64,000 nucleotides of DNA from Silene conica (GCA_029255685.2 CM055312.2:28924203-28988202), one strand, 5' to 3'; shown: positions 11,189 to 23,192, numbered from the stretch's first letter. Notes: generated by a model from the sequence alone, not told the origin. Numbers and translations: made by a program.

Positions 11189-13229
11189 TGATGCGTGCCT
11201 ATTTTATGATGTTTTACATCTATTTTTACACGCATTTTGTCGCTCATTTACTATGTTTTAGCCTTTTTTCCCAATAATTGTCGACTTTCGTATTTTTATG
11301 CTCTTTTGCAGATTTGTGCGGAAAAGGGACGATTTTATACCAAATTTATGCCCTCGGGACTTTTTATGACTAAGGACAAGAAGGAACGAAGCCTAGCGCA
11401 TATTTCAAGGCCTGAAGATAGTTTTAACAAGCAAAAGAATCAATCCACGATGTTGCAGCCTGTTTCAAATGGCTATATCTCGAGTTCTAGAGCTGATAAT
11501 GGAGTGATTCCAGTTGGAGGTGAAAGCTTATTCTCTTAGCTTTCCAACGCCGCGAGAATCGCTTGATTTCGATAAGTAACGAAGAAATGGCAGCTATTTT
11601 AAGAACGATGCGCGCTGCAGTCCCGACAGTTGGTCGACCGACCAACAAAGTAGGTCGATCGACCAGGTGCCTATTGGAAAAGCCCAGAATTTGCCTGAAG
11701 CCCAGGAATTGCATAAAATCCGTAAAGCGGTCGACCGACCGAAAATATTGGTCGACCGACCACAGCACCGACCCAGAAGTTTCCAAAAAGCCCATACAAG
11801 TGTTTAGGTCATTAGGAAACTCTTTAATTCTGCCTATATAAGCTAATTCAGTCCCTAATTCAGATTTCCATCAAGTTCTTAATCTAGTTTTCTATCATAG
11901 AATTATAATCAAGTCCTAATAGAGAGAAGCATCCTAGTTTAGAGAAAAACTCCATAGCTTTAGAGAATACTTTCCAAGTTTCAATATTTGTTCTTGAATT
12001 CCAATTAAGCTTGTAAGTTTGCTACAATTAATCTTTCTTGTTGCAATTAATCTTTAATCATGTTATCTCCTTTAATGTTCTTGATTCTTGTTATCGTTAG
12101 TTTTACAATTGAGATTATGCATAGCTAATTCTTGTGATTAGGAATTAGGGGAACCATGGTAAAAACTTGATTTTGATAGTTTTATGATTAAATTACCAAT
12201 CCCCCATTGTTGTTGGTAAACTAATTCTTTTAGATTGAAAGATTGTTAGGATTAGTTTAACAACAACTTTGGGATTGCCCTTGAACGAAAGTTTAGTGCT
12301 TTTCTAGGAACCCTAAGACCGTAAGGATTGGGTAGAATATTGACCTAAAGGTTTATTCTTTGTTCCTTGGGATTGTGTTATTTGATTATTTTACCTTTCA
12401 TTAACTTGTTTTAACCATGGGGAACCGAAGTTCCTAATCTCCTTTTCATCTTATTTTAATTTCCTTTATTATTATTGCATGTTTAGATTTATGTTCTTTA
12501 TAATTTTCATGTTCACTCCTATTCTTATTATTGTTCCAGTAACTATGAGTAGCTAAATTTCATATGTTAGGATGTAGGGAGTAAATATGCGAAAGTAGTA
12601 TAAATTCCGAATCGACATGTTGCAGGGTGGAGGTCGACCGACCGGGTTAGTTGGTCGGTCGACCGACACACGTATGAATTCCGTTTCGCTTTTATTTGTA
12701 GACTATAATAACCTACAATGAGACCAAAAGGAGACTTGTAGGATGTTAGTATTGACCTACCCAAGATTGAGAGATTTGGGAAGGGCATTGGTTTACATCT
12801 TAAGACGGATAGGTTACTTAAGACTGAAAGGTTTGTGACCTAGAATTTAGGAATCACCCTTATTGTTGACACCCAATAATTGTGAGACCTAGGAACTAAT
12901 AGCATAGACCTAAAGGATATGTTACACCCCTTACGCGACTGCTATACATGTTGACTTAGGATTTATAGTATCTTAGCTGTTTATTACCCGAACATCCTAG
13001 CATCTCTTTTATTATATTTTTATTCTCATCTTTATTTACTTGTTTTATTTTATATTCGTTTTAGATTTAGCAACAACCAATCAAACCCCCTCTCTTTGTT
13101 ATTTTATAGATTAAAAATTAGCAAACAGAATTAACCTTGTCTCTCAGTGGTTCGACCCTTACTATCAATATCTATAGTTTTAGTTTGGTTTATAAATTTT
13201 ATCTTTGACACCCACAATGACGGGTATCA
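11189..13229 (+). repeat. element F 3' LTR
   Basis: It is 2041 bp and nearly identical to 5495-7536. Differences seen include one 1-bp deletion near 11268 and about ten substitutions. The same three GC doublets and the TATA box are present. Confidence 0.92.
11632..12664. repeat. three 33-nt GC doublets in F 3' LTR
   Basis: The doublets are 11632-11664, 11729-11761 and 12632-12664, the LTR copies of those at 5939, 6036 and 6939. Confidence 0.95.
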
Positions 13230-13234
13230 AAGGC

Positions 13235-13589
13235 CTTAGTCGACAGTCGTTTAGGGGGTTAATAAACGAACAGAAACAGGGGACTCGTGGGGTGTGTTAG
13301 CGATTTTATGTGCTTGTTTCAGGGAGTTGGACGGAGTGATGTCAATGGCTGGTGTTTTTCACCAGGGGTCGTGGGTGATGTGTGGTGTCAAGGGTGGTGA
13401 CTGGTTGTGGTTATGGTGGTGTTAGGAAGTAGTTAGAGGCGGGTTTATAGAAGGGGGTGAGACAGGTGCGGGAAAGGGCTGTTACAGGTCGGTTGTTGGT
13501 TGGGTGTTTGTGACTGGTATCAAGGGTTATTGGGGACGAGTCAGGGGCTGTGGTTGGTACTAATGGATGCGTCATGGTATAGTGGTAGC
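13235..13589 (+). mobile_element. element E 3' LTR, segment 2 of 3
   Basis: A G/T-rich stretch lies between the F and A insertions. It has no gene and continues at 59699. 13586-13589 (TAGC) is the left copy of A's TSD. Confidence 0.6.
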
Positions 13590-13802
13590 TGTAAAACCCC
13601 TCGCGAAAGCGGAAACATAAAACATACAAAGTACTAAAAATGAAGTGGAATTTAAACTTTTTAAACATAAACAACATGCGAGGTGAATTAAACTGAAACA
13701 GAAGCTGAAAACTGATATAAACAAAATAGATAAGTATAACAGTTCTAAGTACGGAAAACCAAATATATACAAAGCCTGGGATGGAACATCCCTACAGGCA
13801 CC

Positions 13803-14057
13803 AAAACATGAATTGTATCAAAAACTAAGAGTCTAGCTAATCGGTGAAGTGTAAGTCATATGATGAAAGGATCATCACTCGCTAGCTCTCAAGTGAACCC
13901 CATCCAACCTGCATGTACCTACATACATGAAAACATGAATTGTATCAAAAACTAGAGTCTAGCTACTCGTAAGTGTAAGTCATATGATAACAAGTGGATC
14001 ATCACTCGCTAGCTCTCATCCAACCCTGTCCAACCTGCATGTACCTACATACATGAA
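13803..14057. repeat. 127-bp tandem duplication in A left LTR
   Basis: There are two head-to-tail copies starting AAAACATGAATTG at 13803 and 13930. The right LTR has only one copy, so the duplication arose after A inserted. Confidence 0.85.
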
Positions 14058-14460
14058 AACATGTACGCCACAATCAGTGGGGAGTGACTAGAGTTCTCCT
14101 AGCCACCTTCTGTAACGACACGTAACAAGCAATACAAACAGAACACTCCAACATATATAAACATGTGAAGTATATCAATATCTCAATAACTGATCTCAAC
14201 TATCATGCAATCACTAATGCACGGCTCTCAACCAACTTCGGAAACTATTTGGAAGGAAAGCCGGTTTCCCTACCGGTTGCCCGGTCGGGGGGTCTTTCAG
14301 TCCAAACCATTTACGAAACTGACTAAAGAGTCATCCAATGCCTTGGATGAACAATAACAAAGTCAAGTATCATACTCATCAACGTCAACAGTTATCTCAT
14401 AAACATCAACATCTATATCTGACACTATACCAACTCCAGGCAATCAGATAAACTCAGCAA

Positions 14461-15031
14461 GTATAAGGTTCAGCGGTCAACTTAAGACATAACCTACATA
14501 CCAATTACATTCAGCAAGTATAAGGTTCAGAGGTCAACTTAAGACATAACCTACATACCAATTACATTCAGCAAGTATAAGGTTCAGAGGTCAACTTAAG
14601 ACATAACCTACATACCAATCAGCAAGACACTAGACTCAGAGGCCAACTTAAGGCATAGACTAGCACCCAAAAGTAAAGGACTCAGAGGCCAGCTTAAGGC
14701 ATGTCCCTTCACTACATCACAAGACACTAGACTCAGAGGCCAGCTTAAGGCATGTCCTAGCATCAAACATCTGCACTCCGGGCAAGGTGTCAGTTCCTTA
14801 GCTACCCCGTTGTGCAGCTGCTCTACTCGTCAGACTCAGAGGCCAACTTAAGACATGTTCCAACGCGATCACAATCAAACATGTCTGGGCTCAGAGGCCA
14901 GCTTAAGGCATATCTCAGACACGACACTCATACACATATAGAGCTCAGAGGCCAACTTAAGGCATATCCCCATATATGACAATCAACTCACGTATTAAGT
15001 TCAGAGGCCAGCTTAAGGCATAACTTAATAC
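14461..15031. repeat. array of about ten loop-conserved hairpins, left LTR
   Basis: A core close to CAGAGGCCAGCTTAAGGCAT recurs about ten times. The sequences on either side of most cores are complementary to each other but differ from copy to copy. The clearest is stem GTATTAAGTT (14992-15001), loop 15002-15021, stem AACTTAATAC (15022-15031). The first three copies share a longer unit with GGTT/AACC stems. Confidence 0.85.
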
Positions 15032-15312
15032 GCATCAATACAATATCATCGAAGTCTATGAACTAATCTATAGTTCTACTTTCTTAACTTATAATCAACA
15101 CTTAATTGATCCCGCGAACTAAGTTGAGGGAGAGCCGGTTTCCCTTTCGGTTACCCGACCGGGGGGTCTCTATCCTCTCTCCATTCCCGAACCCAATATA
15201 GTGTCGCCCATCCTCCGGGGACCTCAAACACACATGAAAGGTACACGGAACGAATATCAAACAAAACCGATAAATCGTTTGAAAGTTAAAACCAAAACAA
15301 TGGGAACATGGG

Positions 15313-15497
15313 CTCTCAGCGGGTCCCAGACCGTCTGCCGGTCCACCGGCTGGGAGTCCCTTCCCATGCCTAACAACCGTCTGAAAAACAAGAGAAGAGG
15401 CTCTCAGCCGGTGGACCGTCCGCCGGCCAGCCGACTGGGAGTCCCTTCTCCAAATCCAATTTTCAAAACTCGAAATATAAGGAGTGACTCTCAGCCG
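15313..15497. repeat. GC-rich hairpins, left LTR, first part
   Basis: There are two complete hairpins (near 15317-15362 and 15401-15446) and the 5' arm of a third, built on CTCAGCCGG and CCGGCTGGGAG arms. The B1 insertion falls inside the third hairpin. The array resumes at 24197; the uninterrupted copy is at 58354-58744. Confidence 0.8.
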
Positions 15498-16496
15498 TGT
15501 GGGGAATATAGCATGTATTCGCCCTAAACTTGCAGGATTATAATGAAAATTACAGTTGTGAATATGGTCATAAGATTAAAAGACATGAAAAAGAGTACAA
15601 CCTTTAGTCCTTGCGCGAAAGGCATAAGAACAGGAGTTAACGCAAATTCCCTCCTATAACTTGCACCCAAGACTTAGATTGAGACGTTGCCGCGTGTGCT
15701 AGAAATCCTCTCCAACTGCCTTGCAATATCGGGAGAGCCTTTTGAGTTTTTAGATGTGAGATCTGGGTTATGGGAGAGGAATGCTCTCAAACCCTAATTT
15801 TTCCTTGAGATTGATTTTATCAGTGCAACAAGAGTAACCTGACATAAGGAGAAGTCTTCTCCTTATGTAGTATACTCGGCCGAAATAAACGAGTAGGGTA
15901 AGAGTGGGCTTTCCACTCTTACCTTATTCTGATTCGTGATTCGACCCATTTAGCTATAAGTTATTTGCGGGATTTTAATTATAAATCGTACACTTGTTAT
16001 CAGATATTAACGCAGTCGATGTATTAATAATGGTCTGATAAAATACGATATTGTATAATTACCCAAATTAATATAACTGTTTATATTAATACGCGAATAC
16101 AATATTTAATTAAATATAACCGTTTATATTTAATTTACGAATTAATCATGTAATCCGTATTAGCTAAAATTATTTAATCCGTATTAAATAATAATCTCAA
16201 CATCTTATTGACTAATTTAATACTCAATACCTCTGACTAACTGTTTAGTCGTATTCGGCATAAATGTGACTGTATTTTCATACCTTCACATCTCTCAAAC
16301 GTGTCCTATAGGTGTGACGTATAGGGACCAGTTGATCACCGCCATCCGTATGACAATAACGTCAAACTTATCTAGCAAGCCAACCGTTATTGATAAACGT
16401 GGATCAACTGGTAATAATACTGAAGTATGCCCTTGTGATCCTTAAAGAGATTTAATAAGTCATTGTACTTAATTGTCAAGGACACCAGCCCCAACA
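15498..16496 (-). repeat. B1 3' LTR
   Basis: It is 999 bp. It contains a perfect 13-bp inverted repeat with a 1-nt centre (15842-15868, around ACATAAGGAGAAG) and a two-tier stem at 16327-16412. Confidence 0.93.
16327..16412 (-). repeat. two-tier stem in B1 LTR
   Basis: The outer stem is ACCAGTTGATC (16327-16337) with GATCAACTGGT (16402-16412). The inner stem is CAATAACG (16354-16361) with CGTTATTG (16385-16392). An equivalent with compensated base changes lies in D's LTR at 31627-31708, and copies occur in the other B LTRs. Confidence 0.8.
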
Positions 16497-17359
16497 ATCT
16501 CCCACTTGTCCGTACAAGGGTATGTGCAATGACGTTATCACACTACATGTGGAGGACACAAGGCTCCAACAAAGTCCCACTTGTCCGTACAAGTGTAGGT
16601 GTGATAACCGATTCTCATATCCTTTTAAAATTTCTCCCACTCAATGTAAGACAATTTGCAAATCCGCATTCGCAAAGGTCGTATCTCACAAGCGATCTGT
16701 ATCAAGAGTGGTTTCCCCGACTAGAGAGTAACTTAACTGATAAAACGAATCTGTATTCGAGCATGGCCATGCATTTCATTTACTACTCCTCGAGTGGCCC
16801 TGAGAAATGATAAAATCCTGATAAGGGTTTGGATATTTCCCTCAACTCGAATCCTGCCGATATCGCGCAGCATGAAATAACCCAGAAAAAATCCTCTTGG
16901 CCCCTGTTACGATTACCGTGGGAAAGAAACCAAAGTTACCCAAAATCTGCCTTAATCTCAAGAGACAGTTGAAAGTCAAAAGACTCGACTCTAAGGAACA
17001 CTCTGGAGGTCCTATCCACGACCTGGCACCCAATTTTATAAAACATTTAGGACTCCATAACGTTGTCACGGGGTGTCCTACGAGATATCCGTATAACTCG
17101 CCTTTGTGATTGGTCAGTCATCCGCGTGACTTATGGCTCGTTGAACCCACCATCAACCAACGTCACAAAATGATTACCTGAGTTATCAGCTCAAGAGGGT
17201 AATCAAGAACTAAAACGATGTAATGTTATTCAGTTCACTTTGTGGTGTTCAAAATTGGCGTACAATTCCACATGAAAAACAAAACATTATATATCATAAC
17301 AATGAGGTTGAATAGAGTACACGAGAAAATGAATTATTACATGAATTCATAAGAGAGTA
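16497..17359 (-). other. B1 post-pol non-coding region and polypurine tract
   Basis: On the minus strand the 3' LTR is preceded by GTGGGAGAT and a small hairpin CTTGT-ACGG-ACAAG (16505-16518). The hairpin plus a purine tract occurs again at 16580-16593. Short open frames recur at the same place in B2, but only because the two copies are similar; no protein family is recognised. Confidence 0.65.
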
Positions 17360-18196
17360 CTACAACTTAGGAACACATCTAATTCCCATGGAATGAATGT
17401 GCCCTTCATGCTTATCACGTGGTAATGCTTTAGTGAGAGGATCAGCTATGTTGTCATCCGTAGCGATCTTATCAATGAAAATCTCCTTTTGCTCCATGTA
17501 ATCTCTGATTAGATGAGCTTTCCGTTGTACATGCCTAGCCTTGTTGCTAGAATTATGCTCCTTAGCTTGGAAGATGGCACCTTTATTATCACAATAAACG
17601 GTGATTGGGTCATTCGAACTAGGCACTACTGATAGTCCTTGTAAGAATTGACGCATCCATATTGCTTCCTTAGCTGCTTCTGAGGCGGCATAGTACTCGG
17701 ACTCAGTCGTAGAATCTGCTGTAACACTCTGTTTAGAACTTTTCCAGCTGACAGCAGCGCCATTAAGAGTAAAAACGAATCCAGACTGAGATTTCGAGTC
17801 GTCTCGATCCGTTTGGAAGCTAGCATCTGCGTAACCCGTGGCGCAGAGCGTTGAGTCGCCTCCATAAGTCAATCCCCAATCTTTAGTCCTCCGTTGGTAC
17901 TTAAGAATGTTTTTCACGGCCATCCAGTGTTGTTCACCTGGATGAGCTTGGAATCGACTGGTCATACTCAATGCATATGCAACGTCTGGACGTGTGCATA
18001 TCATGGCATACATGATCGATCCTATTGCCGAAGCATAAGGAATCCGACTCATGCACTCTTTCTCTTCCAATGTCTTAGCTTCTTGAGACTTGCTCAAGTG
18101 AAGCCCAGTAGGCATAGGAATGAACCCTTTCTTGGAGTTCGTCATGCTGAATCTCTCTAGAATCTTATCTATGTAAGACTTCTGACTGAGAGACAA
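17360..18196 (-). pseudogene. pol: B1 copia RT end and RNase H
   Basis: This fragment continues the RT C-terminus and carries a full copia RNase H. It has a GYADASF first acidic motif, the SVTADSTTESEYYAA block, the ITVYCDNKGA-type motif, and the end DNIADPLTKALPR. It is in a different frame from the upstream RT piece because B1 has one extra A near 18193 compared with B2. The segment at about 17491-17693 is intact here but deleted in B2. Confidence 0.9.
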
Positions 18197-18866
18197 ACAT
18201 CCGTCGTGATCTATCCCTGTAGATACGGATGCCCAAAATTCTTTGTGCCTCTCCCAGATCTTTCATCTGGAAATGGTTTTTCAACCATGCTTTAACCGAA
18301 GAAAGGAGAGGTATGTCATTCCCAATCAAGAGTATGTCATCGACATACAGTACTAGGAAGACAATCTTGCTCCCACTCGACTTGATATAGAGACATGGTT
18401 CCTCGACTGATCGAATGAATCCATTCTCTTTTATCACTTGGTCGAAGCGATGATTCCAACTCCGCGATGCTTGCTTAAGTCCATAGATGGAACACTTAAG
18501 CTTGCAAACCTTCTTAGGATGTTCTGGATCAATAAAACCCTCGGGTTGTACCATGTACAACTCTTCCTCCAAATAACCGTTTAAGAAGGCGGTTTTAACG
18601 TCCATTTGCCATATTTCATAGTCATGAAATGCGGTTATCGCTAAGATAATCCGAATGGAACGTAGCATGACTACGGGTGCAAAGATCTCATCGTAGTGCA
18701 AGCCTGGCACTTGGGTGAAACCTTTAGCAACTAGTCTGGCCTTGTGGATATCTTGTTTACTTTCCACGGCATGCTTTATTATGTAAAGCCATTTGCATTG
18801 AAGGGGGCGTACCTTTGCAGGTAGGTCCACAAGATCCCACACGTTGTTCTCATACATGGAGTCCAT
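18165..18866 (-). pseudogene. pol: B1 copia reverse transcriptase core
   Basis: This is the reverse transcriptase that copies element RNA into DNA. It shows KARLVAKGFTQ near the start, QMDVKTAFLNG with catalytic Asp, SIYGLKQASRSW, and LYVDDILLIGN with the YVDD catalytic pair. A TAG just upstream, at a tryptophan codon kept in B2 (about 18888-18890), separates it from integrase, and a small deletion near 18930 shifts the frame. Confidence 0.9.
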
Positions 18867-18923
18867 CTCGGATTGCGTGGCTTCTAGCTATAGCTTTGAG
18901 TCAGAACTGGTCATGGCACCTTC

Positions 18924-21383
18924 TTAGGTTGAGGGTTTACCCTCTAGGAGTAAGACGTCATCCATATCATGTTCCTCGACCATACCAATGTATCTGTCCG
19001 GAGGAATGAAGACTCTTCCCGACCTCCTTGGTTCCTCAGGAATATCTACCGCAGCCTCGGTTGAAGGAACTGTTTCCTCCAATGGTTGCTCGGTAGTTGG
19101 TTCTTGAACCTCCGATAAATCGAAGGTTCTATTACTCGACTTGTTCTCGAGAAATTCTTTCTCTAAGAACGTCGCACTAGCCGCAACAAAAACACGTTGT
19201 TCGGTTGGCGAGTTGAAGTAATAACCAAAAGTTCCCTTTGGATAGCCTATAAAGTATGTCTTGACCGATCGCGGGCCGAGCTTATCCTCGTGTCTCCACT
19301 TGACATAAGCTTCGCAGCCCCAAACCCGAATAAAGGGCAAGTTAGGGACCGTTCCCTTCCATAATTCGAATGGAGTCTTGTCAACAGCTTTAGACGGACT
19401 TCGGTTAAGTATTAGAGCGGCCGACAAAAGAGCATAGCCCCACAATGAATCAGGCACGACGGTGTGACTCATCATGGATCGAACCATATCGAGTAGAGTT
19501 CGATTTCTCCGTTCGGACACACCATTTAATTGTGGTGTTCCAGGTGGAGTCAACTGTAGCACGATGCCACAGTCTTTAAGGTGTTGATCAAACTCGTGTG
19601 AAAGATACTCACCACCACGATCAGAACGTAGTGCTTTAATCTTTCTTCCCAGCTGGTTCTGTACCCGATTCTGGTATTCTTTGAACTTGTCAAAGGATTC
19701 ACTTTTATGTTTCATTAAGTAGACATAGCCATATCTACTCAAATCATCCGTGAAAGTGATGAAATACCTATAGCCTTCTCGTGCGTTGATCGACATAGGC
19801 CCACACACATCTGTATGTATGAGTCCTAATAGGTCGGCAGCGCGCATTCCAACACCTTTGAAGGAAATACGAGTCATCTTACCGATGAGACATGATTCAC
19901 ACGTGCCATATGATTCGAAATCAAAGGGCGAGATAACTTCATTCTGTATGAGCTGTTTCACGCGTTTCTCATTTATGTGTCCCATACGACAATGCCATAG
20001 GTAAGTTTGATCTTTGTCACCTACCTTTAATCTCTTGTTATTCACATGTAATATCTCGGTGGTTTGATCTAAAACATAAATTCCATTCATGGAAACTGCC
20101 TTGCCATAAATCATATTGTGTAAGGAGAAAATACAGCTATTATTCTCTATTACAAATGAAAAACCGAGTTTGTCAAGCGCAGAAACTGAAATAATGTTTT
20201 TGGACAAACAAGGAACATAATAACAGTTATATAAAGATAACTCGAATCCACTTGGAAGCTGGATCATGTATGTTCCCCTCGAGATTGCAGCAACACGTGC
20301 TCCATTCCCGACACGCAGGTCAACCTCACCCTTGATTAGGAGTTCTTGGTTTCGGAGGCCCTGCACATGATTACATAGATGAGAACCACAACCAGTATCT
20401 AGTACCCAAGTTTCGTAACTTGCATGGTTAATCTCAATCATGTGAATAAAAGAAGAAGAAGACATAACAACAGGAGTAACGCGGCCTGCCTTAATGTCCT
20501 CACGATACACGGGGCATGAGCGCCTCCAATGCCCAGTCTTGTGGCAATGGTGGCATTCCATGCTAGTATCCTTGCTCTTTGTTTTGCCCTGTGAGTTGCT
20601 TGACTCACCTGGCCCACTCTTAGTAAATCCTGACTTCTTAAACTTGGGCTTGCCTACTGTTAGGTCGCCCTGAGCTTTAGCTTTACCCTTACCCTTACTG
20701 GAAATCATGAGAACATCTTGCTTCACGCTCCCACTTAATTTCAGATCCTTCTCGGTCTGTACGAGAAGGGAGTGGAGCTCATGAGGAGTCTTCTTCATGT
20801 CGTTCATGTAATAGTTGGCCCTAAAGAGGGCGAACCCATCATGAAGCGAATAAAGCATTCGATCAACGATTATGTTCTCACTGATCTTGCAGTTTAGGGC
20901 CTCCAGTTTCTCGATATTCTCAATCATGTGAAGAATATGTGGGCTAACAGCTTGGCCCTTCTGGAGTTTCGCCTCAAAGAAGCGACAGGTATGCTCATAA
21001 GAAACGATCCTCGGAGCCTTTGAGAATTCGTTAATGAGCGTGGTGAAAATCTTGTTTGCACCATGGGCTATGAAGCGTCTTTGCAAATTGGATTCCATTG
21101 CATAGATGAGTACGTTCTTTATCGCACCCGCTTCCATGACGAAGTCGCTATGAGCGCGAACTTCGTTAGCTCTAGCTCCAGTTCCTGGGTGTGCCGGAAT
21201 TGGCTCAGTTAAGTACTTGAGCTTTCCGTCAGCAATGGCAGCATTCTGTAGTGCTGCCTCCCAGTCAGAGAAGTTTGACCCATCATTCCTCAGTCTAGTA
21301 GACTGATTCATGGAGTCCATGAAGGCTTTTAGCCAGGATTCACGTGCTAGCTTGGCATTTGGCATTGGGTCTTCACCAGCCAT
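18924..21383 (-). pseudogene. gag-pol: B1 copia Gag, protease and integrase
   Basis: The 819-aa frame starts at ATG 21383. In order it has a UBN2-like gag (ESWLKAFMDSMNQ near the start), a zinc knuckle CHHCHKTGHWRRSC (CX2CX4HX4C, about residue 275), protease DTGCGSHLCN, and a pre-integrase block with WHCRMGH and CESC. The integrase core follows, with acidic residues in HTDVCGP, SDRGGEY and NGVSERRN. The frame is lost at the C-terminus near 18930, before the RT, where B2 continues. Domain order INT before RT is the Ty1/copia signature. Confidence 0.92.
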
Positions 21384-23177
21384 AAGTTATACAGCAGTTT
21401 AAATTGAACGTGTTCTACACTGAAAAGAAGATAAAACAGAACCATATAAGCAACTCATTGTTGTGATTTAAGTCTATATTAAATTGTATTTAAACTCGTA
21501 GACTCATGCATTTATATAATTGATCTCCCTCAAAAATTATATAAATGATCCAAGACTCAATTTCCGTATATTGATAAGCCCACAGCTTGGCTAATTCCAC
21601 CGTTGGAACTCTTGGTCGATAGATTTCCGTAAATCCTATCTATTAGTCCATCTCAGTCGCTAGATATTATCGAGTGACCATGATGTTGAGATAAAATAAA
21701 TCATCTGTTCCCACTTACCCGACGTAGAAGGGGTCATATTATGCCTACCGACGAAGAAGGGATTCATGGGAGTCTGATTTATAAAGACTATTCTCAATTT
21801 TTGGTTATACGAGGAAGACCCCATCAACTTTTATTTATCCATTTTAAGTGAACTAATATCTAGCATATGCGTGAATGAATGAAATAAAGTGATGGCTTTG
21901 CAATTGACATGTGACATCTGTATTGTCACAGAAAACTAACGCGTAACCTCTACATGAGTCAGTTTTCAGGCATGTTATAGGTGGTTTGGTTTTAGGCGGA
22001 AAATGATGCAAGTTGTTATCGATGAAAGCATAAAATAAATGCAATAAACGTAAATAAAAAGTCCTAGTGTGGCCTATCCTACCAAAATAAACATAAAACA
22101 ACTTGGAATCCATCGTTGGACCCTAGAAGCTTGTCTTGATGTTCCATCTTGGTCCTTGCAGCGGGAGTGAGCATCCGGTCTCCTACTTTGGTCTTCACAA
22201 AATTATTAATTTTAAATTACAAATATAACCCTATTTACATTCTAATTTAAATACAAAACTAATTACATGGCAAAAACCCAAAACGGAGATTCAAGATCTC
22301 AAAATTACAAGCAAGACTGTGTCCCATCATTACGGTAACACAATCTACTAAGGCCACACTAAGTTACAACTGTTTGCAAAATTAAATACGTTATTGAAAG
22401 CATTCACAAGGCATTCAACAAGACGATAAATAAAATGCATCAACTAAAAAAAAAATTATGTATGACATAATACTGTTATTATGATTTACAAATTTTACCA
22501 AACCACCTTACAGGATTAAAATTATGTGATTATACCGTTTTAGTCACCCAATTTTAATAAATTTATAATCCATTATCTTAAACCGCTTTAAAATAATATG
22601 TATCAAACGAGTGTGAATCGTGTCACAAAATTAATAATACACTAATTCCGTATATAGTATATTACTAAAGGCCATGGGAAAATAAAACAGGTTATTTTCG
22701 AAAAGGAAAAAAAACGACGCCTGTTACAGGGGGGAGGTCGACCGACCACAACAAGGGGTCGACCGACCTCCAGACGAGAAACAGGAATTTTCTGCAATAG
22801 CATAAGCGGTCGACCGACCTATCAATCAGGTCGACCGACCACCAGACAGTAAAAACGAGTTTCAGAAAACGCAAAACGCTGCAACTTTTGAAATCAAAAC
22901 AAGTTTTTACCTTTTAAACTTTGATTAAAACGAGTAAATCAAAATTAACATCAACAAGGGTTCACATATTGTCAAGAATATCGATTAATTAACAATATGT
23001 AAACAGGAATCGAAAACAAGATCGATTACTCACAAAAGAAAGACTGTCGAAACAGAAACATACGCAGGAGGCGGTTGACCGACCGCAACAGGGGGTCGAT
23101 CGACCGACTTAGCGGCAGAACACGTTTTTCAGTTTTTAAAACTTTATGAAAAACACAAAAGTAAAATTTCATAACCT
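21384..23177 (-). other. B1 leader between primer site and gag
   Basis: A long (1.8 kb) AT-rich untranslated leader with no convincing ORF. Its primer-proximal part carries three GC doublets. A similar leader is found in B2 at 49928-51594. Confidence 0.75.
22736..23105. repeat. three 33-nt GC doublets in B1 leader
   Basis: The doublets are 22736-22768 (spacer ACAACAAGG), 22808-22840 (TATCAATCA) and 23073-23105 (GCAACAGGG), all with 21-nt start-to-start spacing. The first lies in a larger fold with GGAGGTCG/CGACCTCC arms. Confidence 0.95.
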
Positions 23178-23190
23178 GGCTCTGATACCA
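23178..23190 (-). other. B1 primer binding site (tRNA-iMet)
   Basis: The minus-strand sequence TGGTATCAGAGCC lies 2 nt from the 5' LTR. It is the standard initiator-Met tRNA primer site of plant copia elements. Confidence 0.92.
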
Positions 23191-23192
23191 CT

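Larger units (their letters stand above)
5495..13229 (+). mobile_element. element F: gag-only Athila-type gypsy retrotransposon
   Basis: This is a complete 7.7-kb insertion with a perfect 5-bp TSD AAGGC (5490-5494 and 13230-13234). The LTRs are 2042 and 2041 bp and begin TGATGCGTGCC. The primer site is tRNA-Asp type (7542-7559) and the polypurine-like tract is just before 11189. The only gene is a gag frame; protease, RT, RNase H and integrase are missing, so the element depended on helper proteins. By eye the two LTRs differ at about ten substitutions and one indel, indicating a recent insertion. Eleven of the 21-nt-spaced GC doublets lie in this element. Confidence 0.92.
13590..15497 (-). 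repeat. A left (3') LTR, inner part
   Basis: It matches 29977-30543 plus 57327-58543. A 127-bp tandem duplication (13803-13929 and 13930-14057) is present only in this copy. The hairpin array is at 14461-15031. A pair of related modules with GGTTTCCCT and GGGGGGTCT (about 14254-14302 and 15126-15176) brackets the array. It stops at the B1 insertion. Confidence 0.85.

Noticed and set aside
14461..15031. CRISPR-like array of direct repeats with unique spacers
   Set aside because: It lies in both LTRs of a plant retrotransposon, the repeat spacing is irregular, the flanks are self-complementary rather than unrelated, and no cas genes are present.
16463..16810. 115-aa frame conserved in two places (also 45203-45550)
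   Set aside because: Both are the antisense of B's LTR end and post-pol region. Similarity follows from the elements being copies, and no family resemblance or start context supports it.
23178..23190. tRNA gene fragments near LTRs
   Set aside because: These are only 12-18 nt and lie exactly at LTR borders; they are primer binding sites.
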